Shown here piece after piece: positions 55,718 to 63,291 of a DNA stretch of 64,000 bases. A program made the translations under genes and the position numbers. The notes under the pieces are model-generated. The model worked only from the letters and a program-made list of their open reading frames with translations, was not told the DNA's origin and did not search any database. The stretch comes from Bradyrhizobium hipponense (lineage in GTDB: Bacteria; Pseudomonadota; Alphaproteobacteria; Rhizobiales; Xanthobacteraceae): the NCBI RefSeq assembly GCF_008123965.1, contig NZ_VSTH01000055.1, positions 1-64,000 of the forward strand. The letters are read 5' to 3'. Each line of letters opens with the position of its first letter. Positions within the stretch are counted from its first letter, which is position 1.

Positions 55718-56874
55718 ACGATTTCGACCTGGTCCGGAAAAACCTGTTTCGCCGCAAATTGCGCGCCAGCCTGATGATCGTGTCGATCCTGATCGCCTTC
55801 ATGATCTTCGGTGTGCTCGCCGGATTTTACCGCGCCTTTACCGCCGGCGAGGATCGCGCCGCGGCGGACCGGATGATTACCGTCAACAAGATCAACTTCA
55901 CCCAGCCGATGCCGATCGCCTACTTCAATCGCGTCCGTGCGGTAGAGGGCGTGCGGCAGGTGACCTTCGCCAACTGGTTCGGCGGCTATTATCAGGACCC
56001 GAAGAACTTCATCATGGCGCTCGCGATCGAGCCGAATACCTACTTCGACGTCTACCGCAGCGAATTCGAGGTTCCACCCGAACAGCTTCAGGCCTTCATG
56101 CGGGACCGCGGTAGCGCGGTGGTCGGCGAAAAGCTGGCGCAGAAGTGGGGTTGGAAGATCGGCGATCGCATTCCACTTAACAGCAACATCTTCAGCCAGA
56201 AGAGCGGCGGCCACACCTGGGATCTCGCCATTGCCGGCATCGTCAAGGGCAAGGCCGAGCACATCGACACTAACTTCCTCCTGTTCCAGTACGCCTATTT
56301 CGATGAGACCCGCAGTTTCGGCAAGGACACCATCGGCTGGATGATCCTTCAGACCACCTCGCCCGAAAACAACGATCGGGTGGCTAAGGCAATCGACGCG
56401 ATGTTCGCCAATTCCACCGCCGAGACCTCGACCGATACCGAAAAGGCGTTCGGCAAGGCTTTCGCGGCCCAGTTCGGCAACATCGCGCTGATCGTGTTGC
56501 TGGTGGTCGGCGCCGCCTTCGTCACCATCCTAATGATCGTCGGCAACACGATGGCGCTGTCGATCCGGGAGCGCACGCGCGAGATCGGCGTACTGAAGAC
56601 CCTCGGCTTTTCTGGCCCGCGCATCCTCGCGATGGTGCTCGGCGAGTCCGTGCTGCTGGCGCTGCTCGGCGGCATTCCCGGACTGGCGATTGCGGGGCTT
56701 ATTGCGATGGCGCTCCGCAACAGCCTCGCCAACGTCGCGCCCGCTTTTTCGGTATCGCCAACGATCGCGCTGCAAGGATTGGCACTGATGATCGCGCTTG
56801 GACTGATCACCGGAATCATTCCGGCGCTCAACGCCATGCGGCTCAAGATTGCAACCGCGCTCGGACGGGGGTAG
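55714..56874 (+). CDS. FtsX-like ABC permease, first of two
   Basis: A 386-residue membrane protein: one N-terminal helix (LMIVSILIAFMIFGVLAGFYRAFTA), a periplasmic MacB-PCD domain (about residues 45-255), then three helices with the FtsX signature (NTMALSIRERTREIGVLKTLGFSG). It pairs with the next gene. The GTG at 55714 overlaps the ATPase stop codon (GTGA). Confidence 0.88.
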   Translation: MNDFDLVRKNLFRRKLRASLMIVSILIAFMIFGVLAGFYRAFTAGEDRAAADRMITVNKINFTQPMPIAYFNRVRAVEGVRQVTFANWFGGYYQDPKNFIMALAIEPNTYFDVYRSEFEVPPEQLQAFMRDRGSAVVGEKLAQKWGWKIGDRIPLNSNIFSQKSGGHTWDLAIAGIVKGKAEHIDTNFLLFQYAYFDETRSFGKDTIGWMILQTTSPENNDRVAKAIDAMFANSTAETSTDTEKAFGKAFAAQFGNIALIVLLVVGAAFVTILMIVGNTMALSIRERTREIGVLKTLGFSGPRILAMVLGESVLLALLGGIPGLAIAGLIAMALRNSLANVAPAFSVSPTIALQGLALMIALGLITGIIPALNAMRLKIATALGRG

Positions 56875-56876
56875 GT

Positions 56877-58067
56877 ATGCGTTCGCTTTGGCTTCAAGTC
56901 GCGGCGGTTACCGCCATCAATCTCAAGAGCATTGGACAGCGGCGCTGGCTCTCCCTCTCGACCGTGATCGCGATCGCCCTGGTGGTGATCGTGCTGCTCG
57001 CGTTCCTGGCGATGGCCAACGGCTTCCAGCGCACCATCGCGGGGTCCGGGGCCGACGACATCGCCATCGTGCTGCGGGCCGGCTCGCAGGCCGAGATCAA
57101 CAGCACGGTGAGCCGCGACCAGGTGCGGCTGATCGAGGACGGTCCCGGCATCGCCCGCGGTAGCGACGGCAAGCCCCTGATATCGCCGGAACTCTATCTC
57201 GTGGTCGACGGCATCAAGCGTTCGACCAAGACCAAGGCGAACCTTCCGCTGCGCGGAATCGGTGAACAGGGGACGACCTTACGCAAGGACATTGCCATCA
57301 CCGCAGGCCGCATGTTCAACCGAGGCAGCAATGAGGTCGTGGTCGGCAAGGCATTGTTGCGCGAGTTCGAGGGATTCGACGTCGGCTCCACCGTGTCGTT
57401 CGGCGCCTCGCGCTGGAACGTCGTCGGCGTGTTCGAGGCCGGGGGCAGCGTGTTCGAATCCGAGATATGGGCCGACCTTAATGTGGTGCAGAGCCTGTTC
57501 AACCGGAACAACGTCGTGCAAACCGTGCGCGCGCGCCTCACCGGGCCGGCCGCACTCAACGAGCTCAAGAGCTACAGCGACAACGAACCGCGGCTGAAGC
57601 TCGATGTCAAATCCGAAGCAGCCTACTTCGCCGAGCAGGCCTCCCAGACCTCCGACCTGATTCAGAAGCTCGGCTGGCCGCTGGCGATCGCGATGGCCCT
57701 GGGCGCGGTCGCCGGCGCGCTTAACACGATGTATTCGTCGGTCGCAGCCCGCGCGACAGAGATCGCAACGCTGCGCGCTATCGGCTTCGGCGGCTTCCCC
57801 GCCTTTGTCGGCACGCTCGCCGAGTCGCTTTTGCTCGCCGTTATCGGCGGCCTGCTGGGCGCCGCCGCGACCTATCTGATTTTTGACGGCGTCACGGCGT
57901 CTACCCTTGGCGGCAACTTTACGCAGGTGGTGTTCGACTTCAAGCTTAGTCCCTGGCTGATCGCCGAGGGCGTCGCGCTTGCACTGATCGTGGGCCTGAT
58001 CGGTGGATTGTTTCCGGCTGTCCGGGCCGCTCGATTGCCGATCGTCGAAGGCTTATACGCGCGCTGA
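56877..58067 (+). CDS. FtsX-like ABC permease, second of two
   Basis: A 396-residue membrane protein of the same architecture: an N-terminal helix (STVIAIALVVIVLLAFLAMANGF), a periplasmic domain (about 45-260), then three helices with MYSSVAARATEIATLRAIGFGG, the FtsX motif. It starts two bases after the previous stop. Two different permeases plus one ATPase and one adaptor make a MacAB-like exporter with a heterodimeric membrane part. Confidence 0.88.
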   Translation: MRSLWLQVAAVTAINLKSIGQRRWLSLSTVIAIALVVIVLLAFLAMANGFQRTIAGSGADDIAIVLRAGSQAEINSTVSRDQVRLIEDGPGIARGSDGKPLISPELYLVVDGIKRSTKTKANLPLRGIGEQGTTLRKDIAITAGRMFNRGSNEVVVGKALLREFEGFDVGSTVSFGASRWNVVGVFEAGGSVFESEIWADLNVVQSLFNRNNVVQTVRARLTGPAALNELKSYSDNEPRLKLDVKSEAAYFAEQASQTSDLIQKLGWPLAIAMALGAVAGALNTMYSSVAARATEIATLRAIGFGGFPAFVGTLAESLLLAVIGGLLGAAATYLIFDGVTASTLGGNFTQVVFDFKLSPWLIAEGVALALIVGLIGGLFPAVRAARLPIVEGLYAR

Positions 58068-58075
58068 GCTGGCCC

Positions 58076-58216
58076 TCATCGCTCGCGCCCGCAGTGAAGA
58101 GCTTTCGCGACTTCACGTGGCGCCTTGCGCGTGGCCTTTGCGACCGCGTTCTGGGCGGATGCGAGCGCCGGAAACAGAAACGGGATCGCGAGGAGGCGCT
58201 TGCGCCAGTTTTTCAT
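58076..58216 (-). CDS. 46-residue exported peptide
   Basis: A minus-strand frame of 47 codons, too short for common gene-length cut-offs. It begins MKNWRKRLLAIPFLFPALAS, a signal peptide, followed by AQNAVAKATRKAPREVAKAL and HCGRER. GAGGGG five bases before the ATG at 58214-58216 is a strong ribosome-binding site. It starts 17 bases after the hisN stop, so it is probably made with HisN. The mature part is a basic amphipathic helix. I do not recognise the family. Confidence 0.6.
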   Translation of the reverse strand: MKNWRKRLLAIPFLFPALASAQNAVAKATRKAPREVAKALHCGRER

Positions 58217-58233
58217 CAAGCCCCTCGCATCGC

Positions 58234-59016
58234 TTATCCGCCCAGCAGTTTCATTGCTTCTTCGTGGACCCGCGCGTCACCGGCGGCGATGATGCGGCCG
58301 CCGCCCTGGGCCGGCTTGCCCTCCCAGGTGGTGACGACGCCGCCGGCGCCGGTCACGATCGGGATCAGCGCTGCGATGTCATACGGCTTCAGCTCGGTCT
58401 CGACCACGAGATCGACGTGGCCGGCGGCCAGCATGCAATAGGAGTAGCAATCGCCGCCATAGCGCGACAGCCGCGCGCCCTGCTCGATGCGGCCGAAGAT
58501 GGCGCGATCGTGCTCGTTCATCAGCAGCGGGCTGGTGGTGTAGGTCGTGGCCTCGCTGAGCGAGGCACAGCGGCGGACCTGGAGCCGGCGCTCGCCGGAG
58601 GGACCTTTATAATGGGCCGAGCCGTTGTCGCCGGAAAAGCGCTCGCCGATGAAGGGCTGGTGCATCATGCCGTACACCGGCGCCCCCTTGTGCAGGAGCG
58701 CGATCAGCGTGCCCCAGATCGGGAAGCCGCCGATGAAGGACTTGGTGCCATCGATGGGATCGAGCACCCAGACATACTCCGAATCCTCGCGCTCGCTGCC
58801 GAATTCCTCGCCGACGATGCCGTGCTGGGGGAAGTTGGCCTTGATCAGCCGCCGCATCACCGCTTCAGCGGCACGGTCGGCCTCCGTCACGGGATCGAAA
58901 TCCTTGGTTTTGCTCTTGTCGTCGATCGACAGCGAGGTGCGGAAGAACGGCAGGATGGTTTCGCCGGACGCAGTGGCGAGCCGTCCGATGAAGGCGGAGA
59001 AGTCGATCACCGTCAC
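58234..59016 (-). CDS. hisN: Histidinol-phosphatase, inositol monophosphatase family
   Basis: A 260-residue magnesium phosphatase. Metal-binding motifs VGEEFG (near 70) and DPIDGTKSF (near 87-95), then GGDCYSYCMLAAGHVDLVVETELKPYDIAALIPIV, are the IMPase signatures. The sequence fits the HisN branch that dephosphorylates histidinol phosphate in actinobacteria and alphaproteobacteria. The GTG at 59014-59016 follows GGAG at five to six bases. It is near an N-formylglutamate amidohydrolase gene and cpdR, a conserved neighbourhood. Confidence 0.88.
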   Translation of the reverse strand: MTVIDFSAFIGRLATASGETILPFFRTSLSIDDKSKTKDFDPVTEADRAAEAVMRRLIKANFPQHGIVGEEFGSEREDSEYVWVLDPIDGTKSFIGGFPIWGTLIALLHKGAPVYGMMHQPFIGERFSGDNGSAHYKGPSGERRLQVRRCASLSEATTYTTSPLLMNEHDRAIFGRIEQGARLSRYGGDCYSYCMLAAGHVDLVVETELKPYDIAALIPIVTGAGGVVTTWEGKPAQGGGRIIAAGDARVHEEAMKLLGG

Positions 59017-59059
59017 GGCGTCTCCTCAAAGCGAAAGTCGGGTGAAGCTTCGCATCTGC

Positions 59060-59284
59060 CTACCTCAATTCGCCTGTGACGGGCAGCGCTGTCTTGATTT
59101 GCTCCCTGGTATTTTGGATGCCACACCATGTTGCCTCAGCGAGCCATGGCTTGGCCAAATATCGATCATTAAGTTGAATGCTTAGTTCCGGGCTTGCCTC
59201 ATTCGTATGCAAATGACAATCAACCCATTGAATTTCCTTATCAAAGGAACTGAATCTGGGTTTCTCTGGAAGCAACCGAGCCAT
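59060..59284 (-). CDS. Small hypothetical protein, lower GC
   Basis: A 74-residue product starting MARLLPEKPRFSSFDKEIQWVD at the ATG at 59282-59284. It contains HLHTN, SIQLNDRYLAKPWLAEATWC and ends LPVTGELR. Its composition is poorer in GC than its neighbours, suggesting recent acquisition. It has no signal peptide or membrane helix and matches no family I know. The opposite strand holds the promoter of the candidate sRNA just beyond it. Confidence 0.4.
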   Translation of the reverse strand: MARLLPEKPRFSSFDKEIQWVDCHLHTNEASPELSIQLNDRYLAKPWLAEATWCGIQNTREQIKTALPVTGELR

Positions 59285-59316
59285 GTGTGTTTTGCATGGG
59301 AAACGGCTCAAAAGCC

Positions 59317-59346
59317 CTTGCACTTTGTGCGGCGCGGCCGCATATT
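59317..59346 (+). promoter_or_regulatory. Promoter of the candidate sRNA
   Basis: CTTGCA (59317-59322) and CATATT (59341-59346), 18 bases apart, fit the housekeeping sigma factor of alphaproteobacteria. The start of transcription would be near 59353, directly before stem 1. Confidence 0.5.
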
Positions 59347-59352
59347 GTTGCG

Positions 59353-59441
59353 GTGCGGTAGCGCTCTGCGTTACCGCTGCCCTCCTTGGGCGTTTCCTCC
59401 CTAGACTTGGGCCGCTTGTTCATAACAAGCGGCCCTTTTTT
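59353..59441 (+). ncRNA. Candidate trans-acting sRNA with anti-Shine-Dalgarno motifs (ar14-like)
   Basis: About 89 bases with three stem-loops. Stem 1, 59355-59377, pairs GCGGTAGCGC with GCGTTACCGC (10 bp, one wobble), loop TCT. Stem 2, GCCC-TCCTT-GGGC, 59379-59391, exposes CCTCCTT in its loop. Then single-stranded GTTTCCTCCC (59392-59401). Stem 3, 59409-59435, GGGCCGCTTGTT-CAT-AACAAGCGGCCC, followed by six T, is a strong terminator. CU-rich loops complementary to Shine-Dalgarno sequences, in this order, match the alphaproteobacterial ar14/NfeR1 family. The sequence was not aligned to the model. Confidence 0.65.
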
Positions 59442-59560
59442 CTTGGGGCCTTCGTCTTCACTTCAAGCGCGCGAAAACGCAAAGCGAAGATTCCGCGCTC
59501 GATCCGCTTGGGCTTGCTGCTGTGTCCGGTCGCGATGTGATCGCGCGGCGAAGCTTGCGC

Positions 59561-60451
59561 CTATTCGGCCGCGGCCTGGAACGGGCCGAGATCGCCAAAC
59601 GGGATCGTCGTCGCCAGCACGTCGGCAAGCACCGCGAAATCGGACGCGACCTGAGCGAAGCGCGGGCTGCGCTCGCGCCGCCGCTCGTCCATGTAGATCG
59701 CACGGTTCAGCTCGAGCTGGACGGCATGCAGGCCGCTGGCCGGATTGCCGTAGTGCTCGGTAATGAAGCCGCCGGCGTAGGGCTTGTTGCGGCCGATCGA
59801 ATAGCCGAGCCCGCTCATGGTTTCCTCGACCCGGTCCGGCAACAGCGGCGTGCAGCTCGTGCCATAGCGGTCGCCGATCACGATATCGGGCCGGCGCGGC
59901 TCGTCACGGGAGACGCCGACCGAGGGCATCGAGTGGCAGTCGACCAGCACCACGGTGCCGAACATCTGGTGCACCTTGTTGATCAGACGGCGCAGCGCGC
60001 GGTGGTAGGGCTTGTAGAGCGTCTCGATCCGCGCCAGCGCATCGTCGACCATGATGCGCTCGCGATAGATCTCCTGGCCGTCGCCGACCACGCGCGGGAT
60101 GGTGCCGAGCCCGCCCGCCACCCGCATCGAGCGGGTATTGGCGAAGCTCGGCAGGCGGCCCGAGAACATCCGTGGGTCGAGCTCATAGGGCTCGCGATTG
60201 ACGTCGACATAGGAGCGGGGAAAGTTGACCCGCACGGTCGGAAAGCCGCGGTCGCTGAGATGGCCGATCAGCTCGTCCATGAAGGAATCTTCCGACCGCC
60301 GCAGCGTCGGCAGGTCGATCCGCGAGGTCGTGAGGAATTCGTCCGGGTAGCTCGAGCCGGAATGGGGCGAGTTGAAGATGACCGGCGCGCGCCATTGCGC
60401 GGGCTCCACGATCTCGAAGGCTGGCGACGCTTCGCCGTCAAACCGGGTCAT
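59561..60451 (-). CDS. N-formylglutamate amidohydrolase family protein
   Basis: A 296-residue metal-dependent amidohydrolase: VIFNSPHSGSSYPDEF near residue 25, RVNFPRSYVDVNREPYELDPRMF near 74, VVLVDCHSMPS near 165, DIVIGDRYGTSC near 187 and ITEHYGNP near 232 are the family blocks. Family members release formate from N-formylglutamate in histidine degradation (HutG-like) or act on related formyl/acetyl compounds. No other hut gene is here. The start ATG is at 60449-60451. It is divergent from cpdR. Confidence 0.87.
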   Translation of the reverse strand: MTRFDGEASPAFEIVEPAQWRAPVIFNSPHSGSSYPDEFLTTSRIDLPTLRRSEDSFMDELIGHLSDRGFPTVRVNFPRSYVDVNREPYELDPRMFSGRLPSFANTRSMRVAGGLGTIPRVVGDGQEIYRERIMVDDALARIETLYKPYHRALRRLINKVHQMFGTVVLVDCHSMPSVGVSRDEPRRPDIVIGDRYGTSCTPLLPDRVEETMSGLGYSIGRNKPYAGGFITEHYGNPASGLHAVQLELNRAIYMDERRRERSPRFAQVASDFAVLADVLATTIPFGDLGPFQAAAE

Positions 60452-60799
60452 CTTCTCAGGCTTCGTCCCTTCGCGCCGCAAGATCCGGAAAGATCCGGCA
60501 AGATCCGGATCGAATCGATTCGGCCGGTCGAGCGGCTCTTATGTGTCCTCATTGTCCGGAATCGCAACCGCTCTGCCAAGCGAAAAGATGCGATCGGCAC
60601 TGGAACGTATCTTAACCCTGCGGGGATGGAGGAGGGTGTCTCCGAGCCGCTCGATTGCTTCCGGCCGCATTCGGGTTCACAAGGGGCGCTCGCACAGCTC
60701 GCCAAGGGTTTCGCTGAGGTTAAAGATTTTCACCCGAAATTTACCCTCTGTCGGGCTTAGTGACCGCTGCTGATGCCTTGGGGATTCAACGTTCCTGCC

Positions 60800-61159
60800 A
60801 TGCCAAAAATCCTGCTCGCCGAAGACGACAACGACATGCGCCGTTTCCTGGTCAAGGCGCTGGAAAACGCCGGTTTTCAGGTCTCGTCCCATGACAATGG
60901 CATGGCCGCCTATCAGCGGTTGCGGGAAGAGCCGTTCGAGATGCTCCTGACCGACATCGTGATGCCGGAGATGGACGGCATCGAGCTCGCCCGCCGGGCC
61001 TCGGAACTCGATCCCGACATCAAGATCATGTTCATCACCGGCTTTGCCGCGGTGGCGCTGAACTCGGATTCGGACGCCCCCAAGAACGCCAAGGTGCTGT
61101 CCAAACCCGTGCACCTGCGCGAATTGGTGAGCGAAGTGAACAAGATGCTGGCCGCCTAA
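60800..61159 (+). CDS. cpdR: Single-domain response regulator CpdR
   Basis: A 119-residue receiver domain without output domain. Acidic residues DD at 9-10, phospho-acceptor Asp52 in LLTDIVMPEMDG, and the conserved lysine in VLSKPVHLREL are present; IMFITGFAAVAL is typical of CpdR. In Caulobacter and rhizobia, unphosphorylated CpdR directs ClpXP to degrade cell-cycle proteins, and CckA-ChpT controls its state. In Sinorhizobium CpdR1 affects symbiosis. The ATG at 60800 fits the family length. Confidence 0.92.
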   Translation: MPKILLAEDDNDMRRFLVKALENAGFQVSSHDNGMAAYQRLREEPFEMLLTDIVMPEMDGIELARRASELDPDIKIMFITGFAAVALNSDSDAPKNAKVLSKPVHLRELVSEVNKMLAA

Positions 61160-61232
61160 ATCCGCCTGTTCCGTCCTTGCGCCGGCTCTCCTGAGCCGTT
61201 ATAGGGACCCCACCCGATCTAGACGATTTCTA

Positions 61233-61307
61233 GGGCACGTAGCTCAGCGGGAGAGCACTACCTTGACATGGTAGGGGTCACAGGTTCGATCCCTGTCGTG
61301 CCCACCA
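61233..61307 (+). tRNA. tRNA-Val (anticodon GAC)
   Basis: A 75-base cloverleaf. Acceptor arms GGGCACG and CGTGCCC, D-arm AGCTCAGCGGGAGAGC, anticodon stem CTACC/GGTAG around TTGACAT (GAC at 61265-61267), T-arm with GGTTCGATCC, and an encoded CCA end at 61305-61307. It decodes GUC and GUU. Confidence 0.96.
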
Positions 61308-61441
61308 CGCTTCGCCTTCGGCTTCGCGTGGCGCAGCCAAGACCATCGGGCGAAGCGTGTCCGGCGTAGCTCGTAGAGCGTAGACGGACTGGCGCGTCTT
61401 GCTCACTGGAACAGCCCGATGCCGTCCGGCATTGGTTCGCC

Positions 61442-61657
61442 ATGCCGAAAACCTTCAAGAGCGGCGATCACGTCAGCTGGAATTCCGAGGCCGGCCGGGT
61501 GCGCGGCCATATCCTGCGCGTGCACACCAAAGACGTCGAGTACAAGGGCTACGTCCACCATGCCAGCCCGGACGATCCGCAATACGAGATCAAAAGCGAC
61601 AAGACCGATCACGTCGCCTTGCATAAGGGCCGTACGCTGCGCTTGCTGCGGAACTGA
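61442..61657 (+). CDS. DUF2945 (hypervirulence-associated TUDOR-like) protein
   Basis: A 71-residue protein of the DUF2945/HVA1 family, known by TFKSGDHVSWNSEAGRVRGHILRVHTKD and YEIKSDKTDHVALHKGRTLRLL. It forms a small SH3-like beta barrel. Its function is not established. It is downstream of the tRNA, and a DUF488 gene follows after 34 bases. Confidence 0.85.
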   Translation: MPKTFKSGDHVSWNSEAGRVRGHILRVHTKDVEYKGYVHHASPDDPQYEIKSDKTDHVALHKGRTLRLLRN

Positions 61658-61691
61658 CGGGCCGCGGGCAATCTGACAGATGGGGCGTCTC

Positions 61692-62228
61692 ATGGCTCAT
61701 CCATTCTTCACGATCGGCCACGCCACACGTCCGATCGGTGAATTCATTGCACTGTTGCAGGGCGCCTCCGTTACGTTTGTCGCCGACATTCGCGCGGTGC
61801 CCCGCTCGCGCACCAATCCCCAATACAACCGCGAGACCCTGCCGCAAACACTTGCGGCCGTTTCGATCGGCTATGAGCATATCGCCTCGCTCGGCGGCCT
61901 GCGCAGCCGCAAGCGCGAGGTGTCACGCGAGACCAACGCATTCTGGCAGAACGACAGCTTTCACAACTACGCCGACCACGCCATGGGCGAGAGCTTTCGC
62001 GAGGGGCTCGCGCATCTGCGCGAACTCGGGCAGGCGCAGCGATGCGCCATCATGTGCGCCGAGACGCTATGGTGGCGATGCCACCGGCGTATCATCACCG
62101 ATTACCTGCTCGCCGCCGGCGAGAGCGTGTTTCACATTATGGGACCCGGGAAAATCGAGCAGGCCGCGATGAATGCGGCGGCGCAGATCCAGGCTGACGG
62201 CCGTTTGAGCTATCCGGCGGAAGGTTAG
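61692..62228 (+). CDS. DUF488 family protein
   Basis: A 178-residue protein: FFTIGHATRPIGEFIALLQ at the start, VADIRAVPRSRTNPQYNRETL, and the cysteine block CAIMCAETLWWRCHRRIITDYLL near the end are DUF488 hallmarks. The family function is unknown; some members are linked to DNA metabolism by neighbours. The ATG at 61692 puts the family motif at the N-terminus; ATG at 61680 is possible. Confidence 0.85.
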   Translation: MAHPFFTIGHATRPIGEFIALLQGASVTFVADIRAVPRSRTNPQYNRETLPQTLAAVSIGYEHIASLGGLRSRKREVSRETNAFWQNDSFHNYADHAMGESFREGLAHLRELGQAQRCAIMCAETLWWRCHRRIITDYLLAAGESVFHIMGPGKIEQAAMNAAAQIQADGRLSYPAEG

Positions 62229-62265
62229 CCACTCGCACTCGGCGGGCTCATGCTTGTCGTAGGTC

Positions 62266-62347
62266 CGTAGCCCGGTTGGAGCGCAGCGAAATCCGGGATC
62301 TGTCCCGCGGGTCTTTCCCGGATTGCGCTGTGCTCCTTCCGGGCTAC
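62266..62347. repeat. Inverted repeat, GTAGCCCGGTTGGAGCGCAGC family
   Basis: Left arm GTAGCCCGGTTGGAGCGCAG and AAATCCGGGA; right arm TTTCCCGGATTGCGC...CTTCCGGGCTAC are complementary. It is between the DUF488 and ATC-hydrolase genes. Confidence 0.7.
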
Positions 62348-62374
62348 AATCACATCCCAGACGCGAGGCCGCTC

Positions 62375-62848
62375 ATGGGTGTTTCCGTCCTCGAACAGGC
62401 CAGAATCCAGGCGCAAGTTCTGGTGCCCTTGGTCAAGGCGCTCCAGGCCGAACTCGGCGAGGCGCGCGCGAACGCGCTGGTACGAAAGGCGCTCGGCGAT
62501 CTTTATCGCGGTTTCGGCGAGGAATTCTGGAAGGCGAAGAACGAGGCCAATCTCGGCAAGGCCGTTTCGTCCGCCTTCAAGACCTATGCCCGCGACGACG
62601 CGCTCGCCTATGACGTGATCGAGCAATCCCATGACGCCTTCGACTTCAACGTCACGCGATGCGCCTACGCCGAATTCTACAAGGCCCTCGGCGAGCCCGA
62701 GCTCGGCTTTCTCCTGGTCTGCACCGCGGACTTTGCGACGGCGGATGGGTTCGGTCCCGACGTCGAACTCACACGGACGCAGACCATCATGCAAGGCGCC
62801 GATCATTGCGATTTCCGCTACCGGCGCAATCCGGGCGCGGCGCAATGA
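62375..62848 (+). CDS. L-2-amino-thiazoline-4-carboxylic acid hydrolase family protein
   Basis: A 157-residue protein starting MGVSVLEQARIQAQVLVPLVKALQ, with the family end (GFLLVCTADFATADGFGPDVELTRTQTIMQGADHCDFRYRRN). GADHCDFRY is characteristic of the ATC hydrolase family, which opens a thiazoline ring on the way to cysteine. The exact substrate in this organism is unknown. It is followed by a short exported gene 12 bases after its stop. Confidence 0.85.
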   Translation: MGVSVLEQARIQAQVLVPLVKALQAELGEARANALVRKALGDLYRGFGEEFWKAKNEANLGKAVSSAFKTYARDDALAYDVIEQSHDAFDFNVTRCAYAEFYKALGEPELGFLLVCTADFATADGFGPDVELTRTQTIMQGADHCDFRYRRNPGAAQ

Positions 62849-62860
62849 AGGGGGCGGGCG

Positions 62861-63103
62861 ATGCGGGCAATCTCTCTTGCGTCGGCGATTTCGGCGCTGA
62901 TCGCCTTGCCAGCTCACGCAACGATGATTGACTGGCCGGCCGAAGTCGCGCACTGCCGCGCGCTCCGCGAAAACATCGCGCCCCTGCTCCAGGCCGGCCA
63001 AGGAATATCCGCGGTCGGGCGCTCCAGCGTCGCAGCCCGCCGCTGCGTCTGGATCGAGCGCAGGGCATCGCGCAAGAAAATTCCAGGCGCGGAGCCGCGA
63101 TAG
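62861..63103 (+). CDS. Small exported protein
   Basis: An 80-residue product with a signal peptide (MRAISLASAISALIALPAHA) and a basic tail (WIERRASRKKIPGAEPR). Two cysteines (AHCRALRE, RRCVWIE) could form a disulfide. AAGGGGG before the ATG at 62861 is a good ribosome-binding site. I do not recognise the family. It is probably co-transcribed with the preceding gene. Confidence 0.5.
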   Translation: MRAISLASAISALIALPAHATMIDWPAEVAHCRALRENIAPLLQAGQGISAVGRSSVAARRCVWIERRASRKKIPGAEPR

Positions 63104-63137
63104 GCCGGCGGACTGCCGCGCAATCAACCGCACGCTC

Positions 63138-63217
63138 CATCATTGCGAGCGCAGCGAAGCAATCCAGACTGTTGTCGCGGAAAGATTCTGGATTGCTTCG
63201 CTGCGCTCGCAATCACG
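63138..63217. repeat. Palindromic repeat, CATTGCGAGCGCAGCG family, copy 4
   Basis: CATTGCGAGCGCAGCGAAGC...AATCCAGAC faces TTCTGGATTGCTTCGCTGC...CGCAATCACG. The same family as the elements at 32114, 36867 and 45777, with a few changes at the right end. Confidence 0.75.
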
Positions 63218-63291
63218 ATGTGGCGGATGTTGCGCACACGATCTCTCCGCCGTCGCCAGGACGACGTCGGTGTTCGAGGCGTTAGGCGTAG

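Noticed and set aside
61233..61307. Integration site at tRNA-Val
   Set aside because: No integrase, no direct repeat of the tRNA end and no mobile gene follow the tRNA.
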